Positions 47,641 to 59,270 of a stretch of 64,000 nt of DNA are shown one piece after another. Made by a program: the position numbers and the translations under genes. Under the pieces are notes generated by a model. The model made no database searches. It had not been told where the DNA came from and saw only the letters and a list, made by a program, of their open reading frames with translations. Source of the DNA: Cynocephalus volans (taxonomy: Eukaryota > Chordata > Mammalia > Dermoptera > Cynocephalidae); assembly GCF_027409185.1 (NCBI RefSeq), contig NC_084469.1, positions 80,325,918 through 80,389,917 of the forward strand. The letters run 5' to 3'. Positions within the stretch are counted from its first letter, which is position 1; every line of letters starts with the position of its first letter.

Positions 47641-48654
47641 ATGATTTTCAAATTGTAAAGTGAGAGGTGTAATTGTTAACATTTTTTTTCCACAAAGAAA
47701 ATGGCCCCACCCCTCAGGGAAAAAAGGACAATGATAATGAGACAGACAAACAATGCTCATGACAGCCACCCACACCCTGTACCTCATGGTGTAAGAGATA
47801 CTGCTCGATGGAATCCTCACAAGAACCTCTGTAAAAGGTCTCCCAAGAGCCCTGAGTTAAATGAGGAGGAGGCTCCGACAGGCCAGGTGACCAGCTCTGG
47901 ATACTTAGTGCATGTGGGGACAGATAGGATTCAAGCCAGATCCTGGGGAGGCCTCAGCCCAAGCTCATACAGTGGAACTGGGGCTCCTGTGGGCACGGGA
48001 GCAGAGGAGGGTAAGAGTCCTGGCACTTGCCAGGAACCAAGGATCACGCTCAAAGAAGTGGAAGAAAAAGAGCCCGGCCAGCACTTCCAGTGGGTCAGTG
48101 GCCAAGTACTCCCATCTGCCCAGTGGGATTCAAAGGCAACCTACAGCTCCTCCCCCAGTTTGGGGACTTGGCCCTGCCCTCAAGGTCCAGAGACCTGGCC
48201 CTCAGCACTAGCCTGCAGGAAGGCAGGTGCTGCTGGGAGCCAGGCACTTAGACCCCTTGGCAGCCATGAGCCCTGCTGGGAGCCATGGTGCAGAGGGTAT
48301 GGAACTGGAGATGGTCAAACCTTGGTTCAAATTCCAGCTCCGCCTCGAACAAGCTGCATTATCTGGTGAAGGACTTTTATCTCCAGTGCACATCAGTCTC
48401 CCCATTTGTAGACAGGACAACAGCAGTCACGACATCTCAGGAGTAAGGAAGTCATTGCATACGAAGTGCTGAGTGGGGCTCAGCACACCAGTGTTACTGA
48501 TGTGTTGTTGTTTATTACTTCTACTATTATTATCAAATGACTACCAGAACACTTCTGGGAGAAGCTGAAAGACTCACCAAAGGACTGCCATTATTATCTC
48601 CACTATACAGATAAGAAAACTGAGGCACAGACACAGACCAGGGGGTAACCATCT

Positions 48655-48731
48655 GGAAGCCAAGGACAGAGGCCTCGGAAGAAACCAAACCTGCTGACAC
48701 TTTGGTCTTAGACTTCCAGCCTCTAGAACTG
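48655..48731 (+). mobile_element. MLT1-like LTR fragment
   Basis: Reads AAGCCAAGGACAGAGGCCTC, GAAGAAACC, CTGCTGACACTTTGGTCTTA, GACTTCCAGCCTC(T)AGAACTGT: the 3' third of an MLT1 LTR, truncated at both ends. Lies directly after a reverse MIR fragment. Confidence 0.75.
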
Positions 48732-48938
48732 TCTACAGATCAAGAAAAATTGTACTTGATAAGCTGTAATTAAGGAACTACACCTGAGAAACCTCATGCA
48801 TACATGGACCTCATATATATGATCACATTTTAGATTTGAGCTAATGTAGTAATGAGACAAAATTTTGGAGAACCCTGGGATAAGCTGAATGTATTTTTTC
48901 ATGTGGGAGAGAAATGAAGTAAATGAATAATATACAGC

Positions 48939-48997
48939 AAAAAAAAAAAAAGAAAGAAAGAAAGAAAGAAACAAAACAAAACAAAACAAAACAAAAC
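48939..48997 (+). repeat. A-rich repeat: A13, (AAAG)n, (AAAAC)n
   Basis: A 13-base A run passes into AAAG and then AAAAC repeats, directly before a reverse MIR (about 48998-49080). Confidence 0.95.
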
Positions 48998-50699
48998 TGG
49001 GGCACAGAAAGGTTAAGTGACTTGCCCAAGGCCACACAGCTAGTAAGTGTCAGATCCAGAGCCCACAACCTTCACCACTGCACTTACAAGAAGCCTGAGT
49101 GTGGGGCCTGGTATGCAGTGACTCCCTTCGTTGCTTCTTTTGTTCACTCAGCCGTCACTCTGGCCTCCAGGTCCCATGTCCCCACCCCTCTGGCCTCCAG
49201 GACAGTTGGCCTCAGCCTCTGCTCCAAGTCCTGATCAAAGACCTTCCTGGATCTCCACAGCCCCTGCCACATCCAACCTAGTACCAGGCTGCCCCTGCCC
49301 AGTGGCCTGGCTTGATGGCCTCTCAGGCCACATGGCACAGACCTCCCTCCCTCCCAAGTCCCAGTGCTGTCCCCTCTGCTGGCCCTGGGAGCCCCTCCTC
49401 TACCCCACACTGGGCCCCAGGAAGAGAGGCCAGCTCCTCCGGGCTCTGGGCTGCTCCGGGCACTGGATGTGCGGCCAGCACCAGCCCAGAGCCCAGAATT
49501 GCAGGCACAATGCCTTATAAGGCCTCCGGGGACGGGAAAACCACATCAAAGCGGGGCCTTGGGGAGCGGGCTGGAGTCGGGTTGGGGTTTTTCCTCTTTG
49601 TCTTTGAGATTTCATACTCCTGAACTTAATATCTTCCCCCACCCGCCTGCCCCAGCAGTTCTGTGTCAATCTTTCTGTTCTTTAAGAGCTAACAGATGTT
49701 GGTGCCACAGGGTTTCAAAGCAAACTCCTGGTGCCCACAGAACACGGCACAACTTATAGATTCCAAGAATGTACAGGGCTGAGACACGCCAGGGGAAGAG
49801 AAGGGTGGGGGGCAGGCCCAGGCCACCCCCATAACCCTTAGATCCAGCAGCCTGCCCTGGAGCTGCCCCAGGAAATTCCTGGCAAGCTCTCTCTTCCCAG
49901 CATACTGTATAGATGCAGCCTGGCCAGGCGTTCCCAGGTCCTCACTGAGAGTTAGCTGTGGCCTTCCTCTGTCCCCTCTCAGGAGGAAGGACAGGGATGT
50001 TCTATTCCCCAGCACCTGGGTGTATCTGAGAGTCAGGGTGCCAGGGCCTAGGCCCAACCCCACTCTCGGCAGCTGAGAGGCAGCAGACACATTACTTAAC
50101 TTCTCTGGCCCCCATTATCTTCTTCTGTAAAATGGGCATTTAGATGTCAAAGAGGAGTCAAGGAAAAAATGTAGACAAAATGCTCAGGATGGTGTCTTAT
50201 CCAAAGTCGGGGAACACTAAATATCAGCTTCTTTCCTCCTCCTTTAGAGCCATACTTCTGACACGTGCTCAGGATCATTTTCACAGATCCTCCTTACAGT
50301 CACCTAATGCCCAGCAACTCAAGACTTCAATGCCCACCCTGGGACAATACTCAGTGCATGTACCAGGAGGCACATTCATGTTCAGTGATGCTTAGGGCAA
50401 CACAGTTCCTATCAACCAACAGTAGAAACACCCCAATGCTATCAAAAGAAGCTGCGCTAGATCTCCGCACTGGAACACCACGCAGCGGTTCAAAGGACAA
50501 GGAGGACCTAGAAATCTCGGCACCCAGAGTGCCATGGCACAGGAAGACACATGACCTGGACATCGGGAGAAGCGCCTAACACTCAGTGTGCCACCAGCTC
50601 CTCCACACATAGGTGGACACATGGAGACAACAGCCATGGTCACCTCCAGGGGGTTGGGGGAGGACAGAGATGAAGGGGGCAGGGTGTGGATCAGAAACC

Positions 50700-50830
50700 T
50701 AATTTAACAGAATCCAACAATTACTCACTTTACAAAAGAGGGAACTGAGGCTCTGCCAGGAGATTAAGCGACTGGTCAAAGGTCTCATGGAAAGTGTCAG
50801 AGTGGGTTAGAATCCTCCAGGCCTCAGCCC
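50700..50830 (-). mobile_element. MIR SINE
   Basis: TTTACAAAAGAGGGAACTGAGGCTCTGCCAGGAGATTAAGCGACTGGTCAAAGGTC. Diverged reverse MIR. Confidence 0.65.
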
Positions 50831-51786
50831 CCTCGTCTCTAGAATGGGGTGGCAGGCCAAGATGTTGCTTGTAGTCCCCTAGAGCACAGACCTTCTGGGG
50901 CTCCGGCCCCCTGTCCTAGCAGTGGAGCAGATCTCTTCCCTAGGGCTATACCCAGGAAACAAGAGAGAGAGAATAAACCAAGGCCGTCCACTTCCTGGGC
51001 CTCAATTTCCATATCTGTAACATGCACCTCTCACCTGGGGACCTCTGTTATTTCTGCACACACAGTCCCCCTTTCTGGACGCCTCAGGGTTTTCTCTACC
51101 CATAAGCACGGCAGGCTAAAAGTGCCAGGAAATTACCCACCTATCCCAACCATATTCAACACGCAGGCCAGTGATGCCAGAATCATTATTGTCCAAGGGC
51201 TGGAGAGATGGGAAAGAGGGTACTGGCCACAGTTGTTAGGAATGGCTCCTGGAGGCACTGGCTCCAGTGATGGGGGACTGGGGATGCCCTCCTCCCCAGA
51301 GATGGGAGGGAAACAGGCTAGCTCCTCTGGGCAATTGTCATCAGAAAACAGACCTCAATGTGCTGCTTCCAAAGAGAAATGGCATCTCTTCTCAAACGAG
51401 CTAAAATGTCGGGGAGTGCCTGATACATAGCAGGCCCTGGATAAATATCTGGTGGATGAACCCTGGTCCCGGCCCACCCTCCTCTGCTTTTCCTGCGGAT
51501 GGGATCATTACAGAAGCCACAAAATTGCCTCATTGCTTACAGCAATCCAGGGTGGGCTTCTGTTACTTGCAACTGAAAGCTCTGACTCCCACAGACCCCA
51601 TAACCCATCCACAGTCTCCTACAACCTGAGTCCAAGATTCCCAGCCAGGCCTGGGAGCCCGCGGGAGGAAGCTTCTGCCACCCTGCTGTCCCGCGGGCCC
51701 CTCCACAAGTCTCCCCCACAGACTGGGCTCTGAGCAAGCACGCGGAGGGGAAGCGGGGAGGCAGGCTACCAGGGCTGCGCGTGCAG

Positions 51787-51822
51787 AGCTAGCTTTTCGT
51801 GCTCAGCTAGCTTTTCGTGCTC
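51787..51822 (+). repeat. 18-bp perfect tandem duplication
   Basis: AGCTAGCTTTTCGTGCTC occurs twice in direct succession (51787-51804, 51805-51822). Confidence 0.97.
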
Positions 51823-52464
51823 AGCCTACAAGGACCAGGCCTTCGAGAGTCCAAAGATGTGGAGCAGCAATTAAAATTCCTCAGATTTCTTCCTGCTATT
51901 TTTATCTGCTCTAGATGAAATCAATGTGCTCCTAACTTTATATCCCCAGCCTTTAGCTCCCCACATCCTGGGGACTCCAGCCTGAGCTTGCTTCCTGGAC
52001 ATGAGGGTTTGCTTACGGAAAAGTGGATGGCCAGCGGGGAGTGGGATGGCAGAGTTAGCAGGAAGGACTTCAGACCCTGGAGCCTGCCTCTGAAGTTACC
52101 ATGTTCCCTTCCTCCAAGCCTCAGGCCCAAAACCCTACAGGTTGCAAATCATCCCCAGAGATGGGTTTGCCCACTTCTGGAATACAGCCAGCCATAGGGA
52201 TCGATGGGCCAGCAATGTCCACCTCCTGGGCTGTCACCCCAGCAAGCTGTAGGCATCCACTGCCAATGTCCCAACTTCCTCCACAGCCAGGTCCCAGCTG
52301 GGCTTCTATGAGTGCTGAATGCCTCTCTCTAAATTGGCCCTCTCTGTTTTCTTTTCTTCCTTTTTTTTTAAACCTAGTCTTGCCATAAGTAATACGATCA
52401 GTGAAATCATGGCTGTGAGTCCTAGTTACACTTGGGTTTTTTTAAAAATGTAACTCACATTAAA

Positions 52465-52478
52465 CAACTACAGAGTCA
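52465..52478 (+). repeat. Left target-site duplication of the SINE
   Basis: caactacagagtca, 14 bp, identical to 52664-52677. Confidence 0.92.
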
Positions 52479-52663
52479 GGGCCGACCCCGTGGCTCACTC
52501 GGGAGAGTGCGGCACTGGGAGCGCAGCGGCGCTCCCTCCGCGGGTTCGGATCCTATATAGGGATGGCCGGTGCGCTCACTGGCTAAGCGCAGTGCGAGCG
52601 ACACCAAGCCAAGGGTTGTGATCCCCTTACCGGTCACGAAAAAGGACAAAAAAAAAAAAATAC
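52479..52663 (+). mobile_element. tRNA-Ile-derived dimeric SINE (CYN-like), with target duplication and A-tail
   Basis: Two tRNA-like units in tandem. Unit 1 has an A box (tggctcactcggg) and a B box (ggttcggatcc). Unit 2 (from 52566) aligns along its length with tRNA-Ile, including GCTCACTGGCTAAGCG, ACACCAAG, a B-box-like ggttgtgatcc and the TTACCGGTCA end. An A-rich tail (52639-52660) follows. The 14-bp sequence caactacagagtca flanks it perfectly at 52465-52478 and 52664-52677, so the insertion boundary is certain. Family naming is from memory: colugo CYN SINEs are tRNA-Ile monomers to trimers. A rhinolophoid bat SINE is the alternative. Confidence 0.9.
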
Positions 52664-52677
52664 CAACTACAGAGTCA
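52664..52677 (+). repeat. Right target-site duplication of the SINE
   Basis: caactacagagtca, 14 bp, identical to 52465-52478 and directly after the A-tail. Confidence 0.92.
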
Positions 52678-53229
52678 TTCAAATACAAGCTGTCTACCAC
52701 TTATACCTCAAGTCCCAACCCCTCTTAGAATATGGACCGTGCTTTCGGAGCTACAAGATTTAAAGAGCCCATTGGTGAGGTCCTCTACCCTCCAAGTGGT
52801 CAGGCTGCTTCCAGCAGGTGGGGAGAGGGGAGGGAGGAAGAAGAGAGAAACCAGGCAGGGCAATGTTCTTCCCACCTGGCCACAGGCCCGCCTCGAAGGC
52901 TCGTGTGATTTCTGGGCATGTAGAAAAAATGGCTGATAGAAGAAAAAAGAGAAGACCAAAAGCAACAGAAAACAGCAAATCTTGGCATTACCCAGAATGA
53001 TCTCTAATCTCAAACTATCGGCATTACAGTGCTCTCAGGAGATGACATGACTTAGAGCAGACTGTCCGGAGCTGGGCAGGGCACAGGGCTCAGAGACTTT
53101 GCTGTTGGTCTGACTAGGATTTTCCCACTACACCGTGTTCAAAGGCATTTTTACAGTGGAAACCAGGATCCAATGGGCTTGTCGGGTCACGGGGGGGGAA
53201 ACTGAGTTCATGAATATAAAGGACTCAAG

Positions 53230-53420
53230 GATAATCACAAGCATTTAGTAAGTGTGGGATATCTGCCAAGTGCCTTGCTAAGCACTTTAGGTGCATCACT
53301 AAATACTCCCAACAGGCCTAGAAGCTGGATTCTGTTATCATGCCCATGTCAGCCACAGTGAAACTGAGGCCTGGAGAGGTTAAGTGACTCACCCGAGCTG
53401 TCAGTTAGGCCTGAGTTTCA
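53230..53420 (-). mobile_element. MIR SINE
   Basis: CATTTAGTAAGTGTGGGATATCTGCCAAGTGCCTTGCTAAGCACTTTA and GTGAAACTGAGGCCTGGAGAGGTTAAGTGACTCACC. Confidence 0.8.
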
Positions 53421-53615
53421 GCCCTGGCTCCTCTGCATCATACTGTGTGACTTCGTACAAACGACTTCACCTATCTGTGCCTCAGTTTCCTGAGCTGAAA
53501 ACGGAAATGACAGTCCCCGGCTGGCAAGGTGTTGTGGAGGGGAAATGAGAGCGCGGGTGTAAAGCGCTCAGCACGCTGCCTGGCACAATCGGTGCGTCCG
53601 TTAAACCGCAGCTGT
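53420..53615 (+). mobile_element. MIR SINE, head-to-head with the previous copy
   Basis: CATCATACTGTGTGACTTCGTACAAACGACTTCACCTATCTGTGCCTCAGTTTCC and GTAAAGCGCTCAGCACGCTGCCTGGCAC. Opposite orientation to the adjoining MIR. Confidence 0.75.
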
Positions 53616-53820
53616 TGCTTTCTCTTCTCTCTGGGCCCTGGTCTCTCATTCTCTCCCCTCCCACCCTCTCTTCTGCCCCCACCGTCTTCAGGGATGATCA
53701 AGGCCAGACCCAGCCCAGCCTCACACACCCCAAGGCCTCAGGCAGCCCATCTCCGGCTGGCTGCCTGCACCCAGCACTGGTCTGAGTCTCTGACCTCCCA
53801 CCACACCGCTGGCCTGCATG

Positions 53821-53987
53821 CCACCACCTGCCATACCACTGACCCCATGGTGCCACCACCTGCCATACCGCTGACCCCACCATGCCACACCACTGACTCC
53901 ACCATGCCACCACTTGCCATACCACTGACCTCACCATGCCACAAAAGTGACTCCACCATGCCACTGGCCCACCACACCGCTGACCTG
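53821..53987 (+). repeat. Minisatellite of alternating 32-bp and 22-bp units
   Basis: Units: 53821-53852 (32), 53853-53884 (32), 53885-53906 (22), 53907-53938 (32), 53939-53960 (22), then a partial diverged unit to 53987. All begin CCAC and most end CACCATG. The 22-bp form lacks ten internal bases of the 32-bp form. Confidence 0.85.
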
Positions 53988-54491
53988 TCTGGCCATTGGC
54001 CCGCCAGGCTGCACAGCCGAGTGCTAATAACAGGAGAGGCCAAAGGGGCTGTTTGTGCCTCTGGCCACCAAGCAGCTGGGCTGCTTCTACCAGCAGTTCC
54101 TGGCCCTGGGACAGGCCTTGGATCTGCTGCCAGGGTCCGGTGCATGTGCCCTGCTGAACAGGGTGGCCTCGAGCCAGGCTGCTTATGACAGACAGCACTG
54201 TCATCTGTTGACCAAAGAATGGTGCCCCCTGCAGCCCAGGGGCCACCCCACTGTGGGGAAAGAGTGTGTGCTCCTGCCTGGGCAGAGGCCAGTGGTCGGA
54301 AGCCCCAACAAAGCCTGGAATTCCTCACTCTCACTCAGGAGGGAGGGACTTGGCCTTTTTGCTTCTCCTGACTTAAATAAGTGCACGGAATAAGAGCCTT
54401 TCATTTTGTACATCCAGGGAGTCCTCATTTTTTGGAGAGGACAGGAGAACAGTGGTTCAGGCCAGACTCTGAGACCCTCCCACCACTGTGG

Positions 54492-54493
<2 letters not shown>

Positions 54494-54562
<69 letters not shown>

Positions 54563-54570
54563 CACACACA
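54494..54570 (+). repeat. (AC)n microsatellite, 77 bp
   Basis: Continuous AC dinucleotides with a single A-to-G interruption at 54556. Confidence 0.97.
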
Positions 54571-54739
54571 GTCCACCCCAGTACTCAGCACTCTGCAGAA
54601 AGCATACTGCAGAAGTTACATTCCCACCTGCTCTGATCCTAGTCCACCCTGGACTCCATTCCTCATCTCCAGGCTGCTCCTGTCCCCTCAGCCCGAGAAT
54701 ACAGCTCTGAGAGACTTGTCACCATCCCTCTCACAGGCT

Positions 54740-54860
54740 AGACCGCCAGCTCTAGCCTCCAAACCCTTGCGTGTGCTGTTTCCTTCACCTGGAGAGCCCT
54801 CTTCCCTTCAGTGCGGTGACATCTTATACCTGCCCCTGCACCAATGTGGATACTGACTCC
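54740..54860 (+). mobile_element. L2 LINE fragment
   Basis: CCCTTGCGTGTGCTGTTTCCTTCACCTGGAGAGCCCTCTTCCC is the L2 motif (TTGCACATGCTGTTCCCTCTGCCTGGAATGCCCTT). Confidence 0.6.
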
Positions 54861-55499
54861 CCAAATCCCCTCCTGTTCAATTTGAGCAGAATCAAGGGTC
54901 GTACCTCTGAGACCCTAGAAGACTCAGTTCATTCTGAAACTTGGCAGTGTATGTGTCACCAGAACTGTGCTTTTAAGTCTCAGTGTCCACATCTGGAAAA
55001 TGGGGGCACTGATCCCACCCTGCCTGCAACACAGGAGTGCAAGAGGGTCACATAAGGGGGTGGAAATGAGAGAAAACAGGAGAAGAAAAGGTGCCATTCG
55101 GGAGTGAGGGCTCCCAGGGTTCACGGTGCTGTCAGGTGGGACAGCAAGTGAGGTACAGTGTAGAGTCCAATCTCATTGTGTCAATAAACAAAAGAGGCAT
55201 ATAGATTCTATTCATATAGACACACAGAATATTTCCAGAAGGACACATTACACTTGTCTCCTTCAGCTGTCCACCTCTCTGGACTATTTGAATTTTGGGT
55301 TATTTTTCTTCTCTTCTCCTTTGGTTTAACTGAGGACATGTAATGCTTTTACACTAAAAAATTGTCTAAAAGCAGCTGTTCCATTTGAAAGAATGGGATG
55401 GCTCCCTGCCTCATGACATCACCGAGATGCCCAACAGGCATCTCAAACTTCACATGTCCAAAACTAACTCGTGGCATCCCCCAACATGTGCTCCCAGGT

Positions 55500-56010
55500 G
55501 TCCTCCCTGTGTTCAAACATGACAGCATCCTCCTTCCTGTTGCTCAAGCCAGACACCTGGGGTCCCCCTGATGCTTCTGTTTCAACCCTTCATTCACTCT
55601 AAAGTCCTACCAATGCCCAGCAAAGCCCCACCCAATCTGTCAACCCTGTCACCTCCCTGACCTCATCTGTTATTCCCTTTCACTTACTCTGCTGCAGCCA
55701 CACAGGCCCCTTGCAACTTCTTGAACATGTTTGGCACATTCTCACCTCAGGACCTTTGTACATGCTGTTCCCTTTGCCTGGAATGCTCTTTGTCTGGTTA
55801 GGCCCTCCCTCCTCCCCCTCCTCCACCACTTGCTCACTGTCACCTCGTCACCTGGTGAGGTCTTCTCAACCTATTTAAAGTCACAGTCTCCATCCCCCAC
55901 ATTCTCTTACTCCCTTCCCTGACTATCTTTCCCTGGGGCACTTACCACCATCTGACAAACCATATATCAATGCCTGACACAGGAGGCACTCAACGAGTAT
56001 GTGTCCAATA
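55500..56010 (+). mobile_element. L2 LINE 3' region
   Basis: ACCTCAGGACCTTTGTACATGCTGTTCCCTTTGCCTGGAATGCTCTT, CTGGTGAGGTCTTCTCAACC and the terminal GCCTGACACAGGAGGCACTCAACGAGTATG. Confidence 0.75.
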
Positions 56011-58859
56011 ACCAAACGTGGCTCTATCTTTACTGACTCAGAAAAACATTCCCTACATTTTCTTGAAAAAGAAAAGCAGTTGCCAAAGAGCAAAAAGAAC
56101 GCGACCGCATCCGCTAAAATTATCTTCCTATGTTTCCATGTGTCATAGTGAGAGGCGCACATCTGGAGACGGCCACCAAAATGCTTCCGGAGGTTGTGCC
56201 TGGTGCTGGATTCCCAGTCATCCAATTGTCCACCAGGAACATGCACAATTACTTCTACAATCGGAAATGACAGCAATGCATTTTGAAGAAAACTCATTGA
56301 AGCAAACAGAGATGGGGACCCAGATTGGTTCTAGGACTCACACACAGAAGTCTGCTAGAGGAGTCTTGGCCCTAGTGGTAGTGAGTGCAATGAAATGGGC
56401 GGTCTTTTGATTCCAGCTGGGAGGGGAGGTGCAGGCTCAGGCTTCCGTGCACCCAGACCCTACGGTTCCCTCCCACGGCCACGCCCTGCACAGACACCAC
56501 TACCAGAAACCCACCTGCTTCTCACTGCTCTTGGCTGTACACGCATAGGAAGCCGGGGGACTACAAGACCCTTTTTTGTGGCCGTGTAATGCAGACAGGG
56601 CTTTGATTCCAGAAATGGCATGAGGCCAGCTGAACGTGTCAAACCAAGCTGTACTGGGAGCCTGGGGGGAGCAGGGTGGTGGCTGCCCCCCCACCCCCAC
56701 ACACGAAATTCTACTGTTTCCATCTCAGGCAAACAAGATCTTGAAAAAGAACAGTAGTGGGGATCTGGAAGGCAGCCGCCTGCCCCTGCAGGTGTGGTCA
56801 GCAGCCCATGTTGGGGGCCCATGTAGCCACAGAGTGGTCCCCGGAGAAGCCCACAGAGGTCTGGGAGAAGCTTGGGGTCACCATGGAAGGTCTGAGGACG
56901 CTCTTGACCTGGGGGTAAGAAGGTATTCATTGGCAGAGACTCTGCCCATCACACCTGTACTTAAGAGGTCAATAGGTGAGCTACCACCCCTTTTCCAAAT
57001 GGGGAGACTGAGGGTCTGAAAGGGGAGGCAAGGAAGTGGTGCGGATGGGAGGGGCCGAGTCCTCCAGAGAGGATGGCCAGGGGTCTTGGGACACTGCGCC
57101 GGATATGTGCCTGGAGTAGAAGAGAGGCCTCCTGAAGTACAAGGTCCACTCAGCCTCCCCAAACAGAGCCGTCGGGGCCAGACCAGAGCCCTGGTTAACA
57201 GGTTCTGACCTGTAAGAAGGCCCAAATCCCTCAGAGAACGTGCCCCCAGAAAAATGCCACACAAATAAAATTGCACACTGAACATCAGGGATTCGTGAAC
57301 CGCGCCGCTACAAGTCCATTTGCAAACTTTAGTTTAAGAACCTCTCAGAGAACAGATGGGGAAATTGAGGTCTCAGAAAAGGACAGGACTTGCCCAGGGT
57401 CCAAAGCCAAAGAGTAGCAGAGCCATGATTAGAATCCAGAAGACACAAAGCAGGCAACCAAAGAGCCAGTCAAAGACCGGTTCCCTAAGGGAGCAGAAAG
57501 AAATGACCAGAGCCCCCCGACCCCACCGACAGCCAGGAAGCGAGTGCACCCACCAGCTCAGTTCCTCAGACGGGTCTCCATGACAGGGTTCTGTGGCCCA
57601 GGCAGTTGCCACATAAACAAAGATCCACATAGTTGTTAATACAGGACTTCTCAAGCCTGAACAGACCATTTGCGTCAGGAACCCCCACTAGGTACACACA
57701 GCATGCCTGATTTCCCCAGCTTCTCCAGACCTTTTGATTTTGGCCCACCTCCCTAGAGGCATGCCCTCAGGTCTCCTCTACGATTTTTGTGTGCCCCCAT
57801 CCCCACCTTCCATGTGCATTCCCTCCCAGCAGCCCATACCTGTGAGGCTTCTTCAGAGGCCTGCCCTAAAGCAACCCCCGACACCCCATCCAGGTGGGCC
57901 TGAGCCTGGAGCAGGAGAATGGAAGCCCATACCCCCAGTGGGGACAAACCTGGAACATACTCTAGAGCTACCCCATAGGGTCAGGCTGAAACCAAGACTT
58001 TACCTGAAATGGCACCTTTGTTTATCTTCTTTCCCTCCTCTGTTCTGCTTCCTTCCCTCCCTCACTGGTCGGCCCTGGGAGAATACCCTTAATGAACCAC
58101 TTGCACACAATCCTCGCCTCAGGCTCTGCTTCTGCAGTACTGGCACCTGACCTAAGATGGCTCTCCTCTGAACTACCTGGGTAGCTAGAGGAATCCTGAC
58201 CCATTTGGTGAATTCACAGGGAGCAGACAGGCCAATGGGTAGCAAGCTGGCTCAGACAAACCAGATGCGATATTGGTCCAGCCCAGGAAGGCAACAGTTG
58301 CACCATGGCCAGTCCAGATAGGTGAGGAGCCAGGGGCCCTAATGCCAGGACTCGGGCCTGACTAGCAGGCAGATGGGAATGGATATTTTCTCTCACCCAA
58401 CCCCATCCCATCCCCACTTCAGGAATCCCTCTCTCTGTCTTTTGGGGCCTAACTGAAGTACAGAAGCCCTTTCTGAGCATCCCATTTCCTAGGAACTTCT
58501 CTCGCTGAACATCCACAGCTCTTAAGGCTGACTTCACAGACTGTATCTTCAGGAGGAGTTCCAGGCTGAAGGAAAGCTCTTTGCCCCTCTTTTTGCTTCT
58601 GCAGCAAGCATCTGTGATTTGGAAGCCTCTGTCCCCTGCACCCATTCCTTCTTCTGGTTACACTTTGATTTTCCTTGAAGAGCCACCACTCCACAGGCTT
58701 TCTAGACTTCACAAATAAAAATATAGGACATTCAGTTAAATCTGAATCTCAAACGACAAATAACTATTTAGTATAAGTATGTCCATGCAGACTTTGAGAT
58801 AGACTTATAACAAAAAAATTATGTGTTATCTAAAATTCGAATTTAACTGGGCATCCTGT

Positions 58860-59270
58860 ATTTTATCTGGAAACCCTTCCCCTCCACTACTCTCATCCAT
58901 GTGGTGCGGGCAGAGCTGATTTTGCCCTCTAACCATGAGGGTAGGCACATGACCCAAGCTAGGCCAAGAGATACAATCCTAAGACATTTGCTCTCTTTCC
59001 ACTGACATTGGTGAGATGTAACGGTGGGAATCTAATACTGCAGAGAACATTTTACCTCCGTACAGGGAGATCCTAGCTAAGAAAAAAACCAACACAGAGG
59101 ACAACAGAGCCACAGGGTAAAGCAAAAGAAAATGGGTTCTGACAACATCATTTGAGCCCCTGGATCAAACCACGCCTGAAGTTAGTGCTTCCTCTAGATT
59201 TTTCAATGACACAAACCTCTAAATCTCCCCTTTTTGCTGAAGCCAGTTTGAGCTTATTTTCTACCGTGTG
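58860..59270 (+). repeat. Diverged interspersed repeat, same family as 24560-24990
   Basis: Carries CCCTGGATCAAACCACGCCTGAAGTTAGTGC and GCCAGTTTGAGCTTATTTTCTAC in the same order and spacing as the copy near 24850. Family name not recalled with confidence. Confidence 0.5.

Noticed and set aside
47701-48369. 222-codon plus-strand open frame
   Set aside because: Lies in MIR-bearing intronic sequence; no family resemblance.
12194-49236. TCF/LEF-like CTTTGAT words (e.g. 12194, 21963, 34913, 45868)
   Set aside because: About eight copies of a 7-mer are expected by chance on two strands of 64 kb; no clustering seen, so not reported as Wnt-response elements.
52479-52663. Functional tRNA gene
   Set aside because: Two tRNA-like units with a disrupted anticodon arm, an A-tail and target duplications show it is a SINE.
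53529-54334. Overlapping ~180-220 codon frames on both strands
   Set aside because: Created by the stop-free minisatellite; open on both strands at once, typical of repeats rather than genes.
20525-54570. CRISPR-like or bacterial features
   Set aside because: Repeats are eukaryotic microsatellites; intron-exon structure and interspersed repeats show mammalian DNA.
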